Source: Flavobacterium panacis
GTDB taxonomy: Bacteria; Bacteroidota; Bacteroidia; Flavobacteriales; Flavobacteriaceae
Assembly: GCF_024649945.1 (NCBI RefSeq)
Contig: NZ_JANKMS010000004.1
Location: 124,001-188,000, forward strand
Direction of reading: 5' to 3'
DNA length: 64,000 nucleotides
Made by a program: the position numbers and the translations under genes. This document shows positions 43,258 to 52,662 of this stretch, one piece after another. The notes under the pieces were generated by a model. That model saw nothing but the letters and a program-made list of their open reading frames with translations. It did not search any database and was not told where the DNA came from. Positions within the stretch are counted from its first letter, which is position 1, and each line of letters begins with the position of its first letter.

Positions 43258-44940
43258 TTAAAAACCAACCGAAGTATCATCTCCTCTAAAATCGGCTCCG
43301 CCTTCTAATTTATTGTCTGGTAAAACCAAAATAGCATCTACTTTTCCGATAATTGGAGTTGGTTTTTCGTTGATGATATAATTTTTGGCTTTTAGCTGAT
43401 CAATTGTTTTTGATGCAAAAGTATTCGGCTCAAAAGTAATTAAATCAGGAAGCCATTGATGATGAAAACGCGGTGCGTTTACTGCTTCCTGCATGCTTAA
43501 ATTATATTCGTAAACATTCAAAATAGTTTGTAAAACAGACGTAATAATAGTTGACCCGCCTGGAGTTCCAACGACCATGAATAGTTTTCCGTTTTTTTCT
43601 ACAATTGTAGGTGTCATCGAACTCAACATACGTTTTTGAGGTGCAATGCTGTTGGCTTCATTTCCGACTAATCCGAACATGTTTGGAGAACCTGGTTTGG
43701 CGCTAAAATCGTCCATTTCGTTATTCAAAAAGAAACCTAATTCGTCGCAGTAATATTTTGAACCGTAACCATCGTTTAGGGTTGTTGTGGCAGCAATTGC
43801 ATTTCCGTATTGGTCTACTATCGAATAATGTGTCGTTTCAGTACTTTCTGCATAACTGACTTTTCCTTCTTTTATTTCTGTAGATAAGGTAGCTTTCTCT
43901 GGATTGAAGTTCGCCATACGATCACGTAAATAGGTTTCGTTCATTAATTCCTTAATCGGAATTTTTACAAAATCGGGATCTCCTAAAAAATAACTTCTGT
44001 CTGCGTACGCTCTTCTTTCAGCCTCCACAATAACCTGAATGGCTTCTGGTGAATTATGTCCCATTTTGGCTAAATCATAAGGTTCCAGCATTTTTAGAAT
44101 TTGAGCCAGACAGATTCCGCCACTGCTTGGTGGAGACATTGAGGTAATTTTTAAATCTTTATACGTAAATTGAAGCGGTTTACGCCATTTTGCTTCATAC
44201 TTAGCTAAATCATTCATGGTGATGATTCCACCTTTTTTGTGAAGATAATCGACTAAAATTTTAGCGGTTTCTCCTTTATAAAATTCATTTCTCCCTTTCT
44301 TCTGAATTCTTCTTAAAGTCTTGGCAAGAGCGGGATATTTTATGGTATCATTTTCTTTGTATGTTTTTGATGCAGGAGAATCTTCACCGTTTATTTTTAC
44401 AATTCTATCATGATAATCGCTTAGGCTTTTTTCCTGTTTTTTGGTAACAATAACACCTCTTTCTGCCAAAGCAATTACGGGTTCTAAAATTTTAGAAATT
44501 GGCATTGTTCCATATTTTTTATGAACAGCAAAAACACCTGCAATAGTTCCAGGAATTCCAATTGCAAGGGCAGTTTCGGTACTTTTTCCTTTTATAACAT
44601 TTCCTTCATTGTCTAGGAACATGTCTTTTGTAGCGGCTAATGGAGCTTTTTCACGATAATCTAAAGAACCTACTTCACCATTTGCTTTTCGATACACCAT
44701 AAATCCGCCGCCGCCTATATTTCCAGCAAACGGAAAAGCAACAGCCAATGCCAGTTCAGTTCCGACCATAGCATCAAAAGCGTTACCGCCTTTTTTCATA
44801 ATGTCAGATCCAATTTTTGAAGCTTCTTCGCGAGCAGAAACCACCATTGCTTTTGTAACTACTAATCCAGTCGGATTTTTGTAGGTTTGTGCATTGCTAC
44901 TGATATAAATAAGAGCTATTAAAAGCGTAATTTTTTTCAT
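43258..44940 (-). CDS. ggt: Gamma-glutamyltransferase
   Basis: The 560-residue proenzyme starts with a signal peptide (MKKITLLIALIYISSNAQ), so it acts in the periplasm or outside. It cleaves the gamma-glutamyl bond of glutathione and related compounds. Autoprocessing is expected at Thr369, the first residue of the small subunit (TTHYSIVDQYGNA). The large-subunit motifs are GNIGGGGFMVYR and LDYREKAP, and the glycine-rich oxyanion segment is MVVGTPGGSTIITSV. Length and order agree with the family. The acpH-like gene ends 30 nt upstream, so the two may share a promoter. Confidence 0.95.
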   Translation of the reverse strand: MKKITLLIALIYISSNAQTYKNPTGLVVTKAMVVSAREEASKIGSDIMKKGGNAFDAMVGTELALAVAFPFAGNIGGGGFMVYRKANGEVGSLDYREKAPLAATKDMFLDNEGNVIKGKSTETALAIGIPGTIAGVFAVHKKYGTMPISKILEPVIALAERGVIVTKKQEKSLSDYHDRIVKINGEDSPASKTYKENDTIKYPALAKTLRRIQKKGRNEFYKGETAKILVDYLHKKGGIITMNDLAKYEAKWRKPLQFTYKDLKITSMSPPSSGGICLAQILKMLEPYDLAKMGHNSPEAIQVIVEAERRAYADRSYFLGDPDFVKIPIKELMNETYLRDRMANFNPEKATLSTEIKEGKVSYAESTETTHYSIVDQYGNAIAATTTLNDGYGSKYYCDELGFFLNNEMDDFSAKPGSPNMFGLVGNEANSIAPQKRMLSSMTPTIVEKNGKLFMVVGTPGGSTIITSVLQTILNVYEYNLSMQEAVNAPRFHHQWLPDLITFEPNTFASKTIDQLKAKNYIINEKPTPIIGKVDAILVLPDNKLEGGADFRGDDTSVGF

Positions 44941-44970
44941 GTGTTAGGTTTTTAGTTTAGAAAAATGCTG

Positions 44971-45555
44971 TTAAAGTGAAAGCAGTTTTTCTCCAGCCTG
45001 TTTTCTTATTTCTTCAAAGAATAAAGTAAATTCTTCTTCAAAATCATCATAAAATTCAATCAGTTCTTCTACCGCATATTGCATTTTGGAGATGTTTTTA
45101 GATCTTCGGTCCATTTGTGTCAGAATTTGATGGATTCCTTCTGTTGTACGATAACTTAGAAGCCAGTTTCTTTCAATCATATACGGCATTAAACCTTGTG
45201 TTTTTTCAGTTAAAATGCCATAATTATCATGCAAAGAATTGTAAAATCTACTGATGAAACTTTCTAATTTTTCATCAGAATATTGTGTCCAGTTTTTGGC
45301 TAGAAAATGATCGTAAACAATGTCTACAATAACTCCCGCATAATGATGGTATCGGTCGTGTAATCGTTTGGTGCTTTTTCTGAAAATATCATGAGAATCG
45401 GTATAGGTATCAATGAATCGATGCAGTAAAATTCCTTTTTGAACATCTTCTGGAAAATGTTCAAATTGTTTTCCGCGAATTCCATCTGCCATAAAATTCC
45501 CTATTTTAATCAAATCATTTTCTCCGGAAAGATATATATGGGCTAAGAAATTCAT
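44971..45555 (-). CDS. acpH: ACP phosphodiesterase family protein, DUF479
   Basis: The 194-residue protein belongs to the HD-type family of E. coli AcpH, which removes the phosphopantetheine group from acyl carrier protein. The motif MNFLAHIYLSGENDLIKIGN is typical, followed by KGILLHRFIDTYTDSH and a metal-binding HD region (DIVYDHFLAKNW). It is about as long as AcpH. It is transcribed ahead of ggt with a 30-nt gap. Enzymatic activity is assumed from family. Confidence 0.88.
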   Translation of the reverse strand: MNFLAHIYLSGENDLIKIGNFMADGIRGKQFEHFPEDVQKGILLHRFIDTYTDSHDIFRKSTKRLHDRYHHYAGVIVDIVYDHFLAKNWTQYSDEKLESFISRFYNSLHDNYGILTEKTQGLMPYMIERNWLLSYRTTEGIHQILTQMDRRSKNISKMQYAVEELIEFYDDFEEEFTLFFEEIRKQAGEKLLSL

Positions 45556-45564
45556 TTTTTTTAA

Positions 45565-45945
45565 TTTTCTAAGAACCTCAGTGGCTAAGATTCTAAGTTA
45601 TTTTAGTAAATGTATAAAAACTTTTTCAAATCATTTTGTTATAAAAACAACACATTGCAAGTGGTTTCTTATAAGTTAAAATTAAAATCTTAGAAACTTA
45701 AGGCCTTAGTAACTCGGTAACTTTTTTATTTAAAGTTGCTAAGGTTCTAAGATACTAAGTCACTAAGTTTTTTGTACAAGTGTTATTTGTAGGGCTTGTA
45801 CGATTTAGTGTATTACTGTTTATATGGGTACAATAATTATAAATGCTTACTATCTGGTAATTTCAGTATATTTTTTCGTGGCTTTTTTCGCAATAATTGG
45901 AGAAACTTAGAACCTTAGCAACTTAGTATCTCAGCAACTTTTTTA
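45565..45945. repeat. CTAAG/CTTAG repeat cluster in inverted orientation
   Basis: Words such as GTTGCTAAGG, GTTCTAAG and ATACTAAG occur at 45736-45770 in one orientation and as reverse complements at 45902-45940 (AACTTAGAACCTTAGC and so on). More copies lie at 45571-45600 and 45690-45725. The two main blocks face each other across about 130 nt. Confidence 0.7.
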
Positions 45946-45951
45946 TATTTG
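45944..45951 (+). promoter_or_regulatory. -7 box of glmM
   Basis: TATATTTG lies 25 nt before the ATG at 45977, right at the end of the CTAAG repeat cluster. No TTG is found at -33. Confidence 0.5.
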
Positions 45952-45976
45952 TAAAAAATAACCCTAACTCACAAAA

Positions 45977-47365
45977 ATGACTCTAATAAAATCTATTTCT
46001 GGAATCCGTGGAACAATCGGAGGAAAAGTGGGAGATAATCTGACTCCTGTTGATGCAGTTAAGTTTGCATCGGCGTATGGAACTTTCTTAAAAAATAATA
46101 TCAATAAAGATAAATTGACAGTTGTTATTGGTCGCGATGCCAGAATTTCTGGACCAATGATTCACAATTTAGTTGTCAATACTTTAATTGGTTTAGGAAT
46201 CGATGTTATTGATCTTGGACTTTCTACAACGCCAACTGTTGAAGTTGCTGTGCCTTTGGAACAAGCTGACGGTGGAATTATCTTAACTGCTTCTCACAAT
46301 CCAAAACAATGGAATGCTTTGAAATTGCTAAACGCAAAAGGGGAATTTTTGAGCGGTGCTGACGGTGCAAAAATTCTTGAAATTGCAGAAGCAGAGGCTT
46401 TTGATTTTTCTGATGTGGACAGTTTAGGCGAAATTATTTCAAATGATGCTTACATGGATATTCATATTGATGAAGTTCTATGTTTACCATTAGTTGATGT
46501 TCAGGCGGTAAAAGATGCTAAGTTTAAAGTGGTTGTTGATGGAGTAAATTCATCAGGAGGAATTATTATTCCTAAACTTCTTAAATTAATGGGCGTTGAA
46601 GTGGTAGAATTGTACTGCGAACCAAACGGACATTTCCCTCACAATCCAGAACCATTAAAAGAACATTTAACGGATATTTCTGAATTAGTTGTAAAAGAAA
46701 AAGCTGATTTTGGAATCGTAGTTGATCCAGACGTAGATCGTTTGGCTTTTATCAGCGAAGACGGAGAAATGTTTGGTGAAGAATATACTTTGGTTGCCTG
46801 TGCAGATTACGTTTTAAGTAAAACTCCAGGAAATACAGTTTCTAATATGTCTTCTTCTCGTGCTTTAAGAGATGTTACTAAAGCACACGGCGGAAGCTAC
46901 GAAGCAAGTGCAGTAGGAGAGGTGAATGTGGTAGAATTAATGAAGAAAAATAATGCCATTATCGGTGGTGAAGGAAATGGTGGAATTATCTATCCTGAAT
47001 TGCATTATGGACGTGACAGTTTGGTTGGAGTTGCTTTATTCTTAACGCATTTAGCAAACAAAAAAATGTCAGTTTCTGCATTGAGAGCTTCTTATCCAGA
47101 ATATTATATGAGTAAAAATAAAATTGAATTGACACCACAAATTGATGTTGATGCGATTTTGACTCAAATGACAGAGAAATATAAAAATGAAGATATTTCG
47201 ACTATCGATGGTGTAAAAATTGATTTTGCTACAGAATGGGTTCATTTAAGAAAATCAAATACAGAACCAATTATCCGTATTTATACGGAAGCACCTTCTC
47301 AAGATGCTGCAGATAAATTGGCACTTCGCATTATTGACGAAATTAAAATAATTGCCGGAATCTAA
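45977..47365 (+). CDS. glmM: Phosphoglucosamine mutase
   Basis: The 462-residue enzyme converts glucosamine-6-phosphate to glucosamine-1-phosphate for UDP-GlcNAc, peptidoglycan and lipid A. The active phosphoserine is Ser106 in ILTASHNPKQWNA, the metal loop is DPDVDRLAF, the sugar-binding loop is GGEGNGGIIYPE, and the phosphate-binding loop is LRKSNTEPIIRIY. It is of the normal length. A phosphomannomutase or phosphoglucomutase role cannot be excluded from sequence, but the flavobacterial homologues are usually called GlmM. It ends at a strong bidirectional terminator. Confidence 0.93.
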   Translation: MTLIKSISGIRGTIGGKVGDNLTPVDAVKFASAYGTFLKNNINKDKLTVVIGRDARISGPMIHNLVVNTLIGLGIDVIDLGLSTTPTVEVAVPLEQADGGIILTASHNPKQWNALKLLNAKGEFLSGADGAKILEIAEAEAFDFSDVDSLGEIISNDAYMDIHIDEVLCLPLVDVQAVKDAKFKVVVDGVNSSGGIIIPKLLKLMGVEVVELYCEPNGHFPHNPEPLKEHLTDISELVVKEKADFGIVVDPDVDRLAFISEDGEMFGEEYTLVACADYVLSKTPGNTVSNMSSSRALRDVTKAHGGSYEASAVGEVNVVELMKKNNAIIGGEGNGGIIYPELHYGRDSLVGVALFLTHLANKKMSVSALRASYPEYYMSKNKIELTPQIDVDAILTQMTEKYKNEDISTIDGVKIDFATEWVHLRKSNTEPIIRIYTEAPSQDAADKLALRIIDEIKIIAGI

Positions 47366-47385
47366 GATTTTAGATTTTAAATCAT

Positions 47386-47423
47386 AAAAAAAGCCTCTTT
47401 TGTATTTCAGAAGAGGCTTTTTA
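47386..47423. terminator. Bidirectional terminator between glmM and the acyltransferase gene
   Basis: AAAAAGCCTCTT (47388-47399) pairs with AAGAGGCTTTTT (47411-47422) around an 11-nt loop, with T and A runs on both sides. Confidence 0.9.
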
Positions 47424-47446
47424 GTTTTCAGTATTTTAAAAATATT

Positions 47447-48319
47447 TTATTGGATTCTATGTTTCCATCTTTTATGAGTCCATAAATAGAATTCAGGTTT
47501 TGCTAGAATTTGTTTTTCGACTTCTTGCAGGTACATTTCTGTGATTTCGAAATCTTTAAAATCTTTCGGATTATCTGCAAGCGAAAGAAATGTTGCTTCA
47601 TAAAATCCTCTTTTTACTTTTTCTACTTTTACCATGATGACTGCCAAATCGTATTTTTTTGCCAGCATTTCTGCACCTGTATGAACAGGAACTTCAACAC
47701 CTAGAAATTTCATCGAGTGAAAAATTCTATCCAGTTTTGGAGATTGATCACTAGCTAAACCATACATACTTAAAACTCCATCACGTTGGTTTTGTGCCAT
47801 TGTGGGAATTGCTTTTCTAGTTTCTATCATTTCGGTATTGTATTTAGAACGAATTTTTCGAACCAATCGATCAAAGTAAGGATTGGCTAGTTTTTTATAA
47901 ACCGCAACACCCTGAAATCCAAGTTTAGGATTAATGGTTAAAAGCCACTCATAACTTGCATAATGCGATGCTACAAGAATGACACTTTTTCCTTTTTTAG
48001 CATAATCAAGTACAAGATCGATATTAGTTACATGGAATCTTCTCTCCATTTCTTCTGGAGACATACTCATTGTTTTAATCATTTCCAAAAACATATCGCA
48101 CATATGTTTATAGAATTTCTTTTCGATATCTTTTCTTTCAGCATCACTCAAATGTGGCAAAGTAAGTGCCAAATTCTCGCGAACTACTTTTGTACGATAT
48201 CCAATAACTCTGTAAATCAGAAAATAGACAAAATCTGAAAATAAATAAAATATACGAAAAGGAAGTATAGAAATTAGCCAAAGTAAGGGATAGGCCAAAA
48301 TATAAACGAGAAACTGCAT
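47447..48319 (-). CDS. LpxL/HtrB-like lipid A acyltransferase
   Basis: The 290-residue inner-membrane protein has an N-terminal membrane helix (about 3-20), the HX4E active-site motif VASHYASYEW (His119, Glu124) and a later LASDQSPKL element, all typical of LpxL/HtrB late acyltransferases that add fatty acid to Kdo-lipid A. Other lysophospholipid acyltransferases share these motifs. It ends at a shared terminator with glmM. An upstream TATCTTTG box gives a leader of a few bases. Confidence 0.88.
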   Translation of the reverse strand: MQFLVYILAYPLLWLISILPFRIFYLFSDFVYFLIYRVIGYRTKVVRENLALTLPHLSDAERKDIEKKFYKHMCDMFLEMIKTMSMSPEEMERRFHVTNIDLVLDYAKKGKSVILVASHYASYEWLLTINPKLGFQGVAVYKKLANPYFDRLVRKIRSKYNTEMIETRKAIPTMAQNQRDGVLSMYGLASDQSPKLDRIFHSMKFLGVEVPVHTGAEMLAKKYDLAVIMVKVEKVKRGFYEATFLSLADNPKDFKDFEITEMYLQEVEKQILAKPEFYLWTHKRWKHRIQ

Positions 48320-48333
48320 GTAATTTTTTTTTA

Positions 48334-48341
48334 CAAAGATA
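48334..48341 (-). promoter_or_regulatory. -7 box of the acyltransferase gene
   Basis: The minus strand reads TATCTTTG, 14 nt before the ATG at 48319; no spaced TTG. Confidence 0.45.
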
Positions 48342-48431
48342 AATTAAAAATGATTAGTGATTGATATTTTGCTTTCGTGCTAACATATCTTTAAGAATGA
48401 GTATATTTACAATTCACAATAATTAAGATTT

Positions 48432-49070
48432 ATGAATATCATTTTAGTAGGGATTATAGTTGCCAATGCTGTTATTAGTTACAAAGGTTTTAATGATCTT
48501 TATTTTTTCAGGAAGTATGAATTTCATGTAGGAAGTATTCGTTCAGGAGAACAAATCAGAATGTTGTCTTCGGGCTTTTTGCATGTTGACATGATGCATT
48601 TAATTTTTAACATGCTGACACTCTACTTTTTTGCTCCAGTTGTTTTAGGCTGGCTCGGAACTTTTTCTTTTGTTCTGATTTATTTTGGAAGTTTAATTTT
48701 TGGAAATCTCCTTACTATGTTATTCCATAAAAACGATTATAGTTACCGTGCTGTTGGAGCATCGGGAGCTGTGACAGGAGTTTTGTATTCTGCCATATTG
48801 TTGCAACCTAATATGATGTTAGGAGTATTTTTTGTTATTCCGATGCCTGCATACATTTTTGGAATTGTATATTTATTATACTCTATTTATGGGATGAAAG
48901 CCAAAAATGATAATATCGGTCATACAGCACACTTTGGAGGCGCTATAGGCGGTTATTTAATTACTTTGATCAAACAACCTTCGTTACTTACAGATAATAC
49001 GCTAATGGTAATTTTATTGGCGATTCCGATTTTGATACTTTTTGGAATGGCAAAATTGGGAAAATTGTAA
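48432..49070 (+). CDS. Rhomboid family intramembrane serine protease
   Basis: A 212-residue, six-helix intramembrane protease. The serine motif is GASGAVTGV (Ser111), the catalytic His is His167 in HTAHFGGAIGG, and the HxxxN element (HVDMMHLIFNM, His56 and Asn60) lies in helix 2. The fold is the compact bacterial type without extra domains. Substrates in this organism are unknown. The next gene encodes a SIMPL protein after about 50 nt on the same strand. Confidence 0.92.
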   Translation: MNIILVGIIVANAVISYKGFNDLYFFRKYEFHVGSIRSGEQIRMLSSGFLHVDMMHLIFNMLTLYFFAPVVLGWLGTFSFVLIYFGSLIFGNLLTMLFHKNDYSYRAVGASGAVTGVLYSAILLQPNMMLGVFFVIPMPAYIFGIVYLLYSIYGMKAKNDNIGHTAHFGGAIGGYLITLIKQPSLLTDNTLMVILLAIPILILFGMAKLGKL

Positions 49071-49121
49071 TGCTGGCATAACTTTTGAAAAGCCTTTAGT
49101 AAATATTAAAATTTAACAAAA

Positions 49122-49811
49122 ATGAAAAAACTAGTATTATTTTTAACAATCATGTTTGTGACTATGTCTTACGGCCAGGAAATCAAACAAATACCTCTAA
49201 TCAATGTAAATGGGGAAGGAAAAGTAAAAGTAGCACCTGATCAAGTTTGTATTTCAGCTACGGTTGAAACAAAAGGGAATAATGCTAAAGATGTTAAAAA
49301 ACAAAACGACGAAAAGATTGATGCGGTTTTAAAATTCATCAAAAAAATGAATATTCCAACGGCAGATTTCAAAACAAAACAAGTTGCTCTTAATCCGCAG
49401 TACGATTATGAGAAAAAGAAAACTTCTTACAATGCTACACAAACAGTAGAAATCGTAGTTAAAGATTTAACGAAATACGATGAATTGATGGAAGGTTTGG
49501 TTCAACAAGGAATTAACAGAATTGACAGAGTTTCTTTTGAATCATCTAAATTAGCGCAATACCAATCTGAAGCTAGAAAATTAGCGATGAAAGATGCTAA
49601 AGTAAAAGCAGAAGAATATGTATCTGTTTTAGGACAGAAAGTAGGTAAAGCTTTTACAATTTCAGACAATTCTCAAGTGTATCATCCACAGCCGGTATAT
49701 GCGGCAATGAGAATGAAAGAAGCTGACTCTATGGGCGCTTCTAATGAAACTTTAGCAATTGGCGAAATCGAAATTACTGCCAATGTGAGTGTAAGTTTTG
49801 TTTTAGACTAG
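49122..49811 (+). CDS. SIMPL domain (DUF541) exported protein
   Basis: The 229-residue protein begins with a signal peptide (MKKLVLFLTIMFVTMSYG) and contains the SIMPL/DUF541 core: INVNGEGKVKVAPDQVCISA (first strand), QTVEIVVKDLTKYDELMEGL, and a closing AIGEIEITANVSVSFVLD. Family members include E. coli YggE and are periplasmic or outer-membrane proteins of uncertain function, linked to oxidative stress. Its gene ends at a terminator shared with the kinase gene on the other strand. Confidence 0.9.
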   Translation: MKKLVLFLTIMFVTMSYGQEIKQIPLINVNGEGKVKVAPDQVCISATVETKGNNAKDVKKQNDEKIDAVLKFIKKMNIPTADFKTKQVALNPQYDYEKKKTSYNATQTVEIVVKDLTKYDELMEGLVQQGINRIDRVSFESSKLAQYQSEARKLAMKDAKVKAEEYVSVLGQKVGKAFTISDNSQVYHPQPVYAAMRMKEADSMGASNETLAIGEIEITANVSVSFVLD

Positions 49812-49832
49812 AAAATCTAAATACCAATATTT

Positions 49833-49875
49833 AAAATCCAAATTCCAAATTAACTGGGATTTGGATTTTTTTATT
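49833..49875. terminator. Terminator between the SIMPL gene and the membrane kinase gene
   Basis: AAAATCCAAAT (49833-49843) pairs with ATTTGGATTTT (49859-49869), followed by a T run. The same word family appears in the palindrome at 20315. Confidence 0.8.
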
Positions 49876-51246
49876 TTAAACATTTTTTAATGGTAAAGTA
49901 AATTTGAAAGCGCTTCCTTCTCCAGGTTCGCTTTCTACCCAAATTTCACCATTGTGTAGCTTAATAAATTCACTGCAAAGGAGCAATCCTAGTCCGCTTC
50001 CTGTTTCATTTTCGGTGCCTTTCTGGGTCACTTTTGTATTAATTCTAAACAGGTTTTCTTTTATATAATCTGGAACTCCAATTCCGTTATCGGTAATAGA
50101 TATCTTTGCTTCCTGATTTATTTTAAGGAGTTTAATTTTAATCTCACCATTTTTGTCTGTAAATTTAATGGCATTACCAAGTAAATTACGTAAAATGGTG
50201 CCTATCATATTTTGATCTACTTCGGCTTCTATAAGATCAGTAGATTCCAATACAAGATTTATATTTTTGTTTAAAGCAGCATTTTTGGTGAGTTCAATAT
50301 TTTCTTTAATTAATGTATTTAAGAGAACTTTTTTAGGCGAAAACGTAATCATTCCAGTTTGCACTTGTGACCATTCCAAGAGATTTTCAAGTAGTTTGTA
50401 AATATTTTTATTGGAGTCATGCAAGGTTTCTGAAATCTCTTTAATTTCTTCCCGATCGTATTGTTCCATATTCTCCAATAAAATTTCTGAAAGCGAAACC
50501 GATGAGCCAATTGGACCTCTTAAGTCATGAGAAATAATAGAAAAAAATTGGTTTCTGTCGACCAATAGTTTTTGAATTTTATTGTCTTGTTTTTCTTTTA
50601 CTAAAAGCAAAAATCCAACAATTCCAATTAGAGTTAAAAGAAGCAAACAAATACTGTACAAACTGTCTAAATTATCATTAGCAATAATAAGATTTTGTGG
50701 TTCTAGATATCTGTAAACTGTTCGTATAAGAATTAAGATTTCAAATCCGATATAACAAAGAACATAAAAGGTCTTAAAGAAACTTTTTTCTTTTTCTAAA
50801 AAATAAATGATAGTAGGAAGTAGATAAATAGCAAAAACGCCAGCTCCACCAATTACCACTCGAGTATTCATTGTGGCTCCTAAAAACGTAAATATGTTGA
50901 AGACAATGATTGCAACAGTGGTAATGGCTATTTGAATCCGATATTCTTTTTTAGCATTTGCTTTTATCAGAGATAACATGGCTATAGTTTCATAGCAACA
51001 GGCAGCAAAAATCATCGAATTTGCAATATTAATTGAAGCAAAATCACTAATGATATTTCGTAAAAGAGCCAAAATCCACGCCAGGGTAAGTACTAATTTT
51101 CCAACACCGAACCATTTTAAGATCTTTCTATTATCGATTGTAGCATAAGAGAAAGAATAACTGAAAATGAGAATGCAAGTAAAAAAGTTTCCCCAAAAAT
51201 AAAGAAGAAATATGGTTTTGGGATCTACTGGTAAAAGTTGGAACAT
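49876..51246 (-). CDS. Multi-helix membrane sensor histidine kinase
   Basis: From the ATG at 51246 the protein has 456 residues. The N-terminal 218 residues hold about seven membrane helices with short loops, a sensor part like the 7TM or MASE types. The kinase core follows: His240 in FFSIISHDLRGPIG, N box LLGNAIKFTDKNG, DNGIGVPDYI and a GSGLGLLLCSEFI segment. No receiver domain follows. An earlier start at 51282 is excluded because the -7 box TACATTTG occupies 51280-51287. No response regulator gene is adjacent, so it is an orphan kinase. Confidence 0.9.
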   Translation of the reverse strand: MFQLLPVDPKTIFLLYFWGNFFTCILIFSYSFSYATIDNRKILKWFGVGKLVLTLAWILALLRNIISDFASINIANSMIFAACCYETIAMLSLIKANAKKEYRIQIAITTVAIIVFNIFTFLGATMNTRVVIGGAGVFAIYLLPTIIYFLEKEKSFFKTFYVLCYIGFEILILIRTVYRYLEPQNLIIANDNLDSLYSICLLLLTLIGIVGFLLLVKEKQDNKIQKLLVDRNQFFSIISHDLRGPIGSSVSLSEILLENMEQYDREEIKEISETLHDSNKNIYKLLENLLEWSQVQTGMITFSPKKVLLNTLIKENIELTKNAALNKNINLVLESTDLIEAEVDQNMIGTILRNLLGNAIKFTDKNGEIKIKLLKINQEAKISITDNGIGVPDYIKENLFRINTKVTQKGTENETGSGLGLLLCSEFIKLHNGEIWVESEPGEGSAFKFTLPLKNV

Positions 51247-51279
51247 TGTTAACTTAATCGTGATTAAAAATCGTGGATG

Positions 51280-51287
51280 CAAATGTA
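51280..51287 (-). promoter_or_regulatory. -7 box of the membrane kinase gene
   Basis: The minus strand reads TACATTTG, 33 nt before the ATG at 51246, and overlaps the first codon of the longer frame. Confidence 0.5.
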
Positions 51288-51539
51288 CGGATAAAAGACA
51301 CAGTGGATTATATTTTTATATTGAAGCTAATGTTAAATTAGCGAAAAAATATGTTATTTGTCGTATTTTTTATACTTTTTATCGGTAATTTTTAATATTA
51401 CATTAAAATTAACAGATTAAATCCTATAAAAAAAGTACAATCAGAACGTTGTAATTTGACAGTTTTGGTTTGGTAAAAAGAAACCATGAAAGATTAAAAT
51501 AAAAAAAGACAGTTTAACTTTACATATAACTAGATTTCT

Positions 51540-51547
51540 TAAATTTG
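51540..51547 (+). promoter_or_regulatory. -7 box of the YheT-like hydrolase gene
   Basis: TAAATTTG lies 24 nt before the ATG at 51572. No spaced TTG is seen. Confidence 0.45.
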
Positions 51548-51571
51548 TAATACACCATAAATCTTTCTGTT

Positions 51572-52552
51572 ATGCCAATAATTGAACAATCAGAATATAA
51601 TTTTCCTTCTATTATTCATCGTAACAGGCATATTTCTACTATTTATGCGGCTTTGATTAAGAAGTTTGATGCGCCAGGGTATGTCAGAGAAAAACTGGAG
51701 TTAAATGATGGAGATTTTATCAATATCGATTTTATTATAAATGATTCCAAAAAGGCTGTTATATTATGTCATGGTTTGGAAGGAGATTCAAGAAGAACTT
51801 ACAATAACAGTTGCGCAACTTATTTTCAGGAAAAAGGTTTTTCCGTTTTTGCCTGGAATAATCGTACTTGCGGAGGCGAAATGAACCGATTGCCAAGACT
51901 TTATCATCATGGTGCAGTTGACGATCTTAATGAAGTAGTTCAGTTTGCTTTTCAGAAAGGATTTGAAGAGGTTTATTTAATCGGATATTCAATGGGAGGT
52001 GTTCAGCTTTTGAATTATTTAGGATGGACAAAAATTGATTCCAGAATAAAAGCTGCTGTCTCGATTTCTGTTCCCACTCATATTGCAACAAGTGCCGAAG
52101 TGCTTAAACAGGGTTTTAATAAAGTTTATTTAAAGAACTTCACAATTGATATCAAAAGAAAGCTGAAATATAAAGCGGCACAATTTCCAGATTTTATAAA
52201 TCGTGATCAAATTGATAAGATTTCTACTTTTGATGAAGTTGATCAGTATTTTACAGCACCGCTTCACGGTTTTGCAAGCCGTGATGACTATTACCAACGT
52301 GTTTCTCCAGAATTTTCTCTTAAAGATATTACAACTCCTGTTTTAATTATTAATTCACTTGATGATCCTTTTTTAGGGGAAAGATGTTATCCGAGAGCGA
52401 TAGCTCAGGACAGTAATTATGTATATCTTGAAACACCAAAATATGGAGGACATTGTGCTTTTCCACTTAGAAATTCAACCTATTCCTACGCAGAAAAAAG
52501 AGCGTATGAATTTTTTAAATCTTATAAATCTGCCGAAACTAATCAAGCATAA
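51572..52552 (+). CDS. Alpha/beta hydrolase, YheT-like
   Basis: The 326-residue protein has the oxyanion segment LCHGLEGDS (66-74), nucleophile elbow LIGYSMGGVQ (Ser140), a catalytic acid in INSLDDPFLG, and His in KYGGHCAFP. The YheT/ABHD1-3 family acts on esters such as acylglycerols or phospholipids; substrate is unknown here. It stands alone on the plus strand, 110 nt before the next gene. Confidence 0.9.
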   Translation: MPIIEQSEYNFPSIIHRNRHISTIYAALIKKFDAPGYVREKLELNDGDFINIDFIINDSKKAVILCHGLEGDSRRTYNNSCATYFQEKGFSVFAWNNRTCGGEMNRLPRLYHHGAVDDLNEVVQFAFQKGFEEVYLIGYSMGGVQLLNYLGWTKIDSRIKAAVSISVPTHIATSAEVLKQGFNKVYLKNFTIDIKRKLKYKAAQFPDFINRDQIDKISTFDEVDQYFTAPLHGFASRDDYYQRVSPEFSLKDITTPVLIINSLDDPFLGERCYPRAIAQDSNYVYLETPKYGGHCAFPLRNSTYSYAEKRAYEFFKSYKSAETNQA

Positions 52553-52640
52553 GGGATTCGGGTAAAAAGGCAGTTTCAGGTAAGTGCTCCATTTTTAACT
52601 TAACATACAATTTATAATTAAGTAAAGTTGCGATTGTATC

Positions 52641-52660
52641 CTTGTAAGTTAAATTACAAG
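52641..52660 (+). promoter_or_regulatory. Inverted repeat directly before the hybrid regulator gene
   Basis: CTTGTAA (52641-52647) and TTACAAG (52654-52660) are perfect arms around a 6-nt loop and end 2 nt before the ATG at 52663. It may be an operator or a translation-blocking hairpin. An imperfect -7 box TATCCTTG overlaps it at 52637-52644. Confidence 0.45.
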
Positions 52661-52662
52661 CG

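Larger units (their letters stand above)
45556..45976. other. 421-base intergenic region rich in CTAAG words
   Basis: The region between acpH and glmM contains the repeat cluster (45565-45945) and the glmM -7 box. No gene is seen. Confidence 0.6.
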
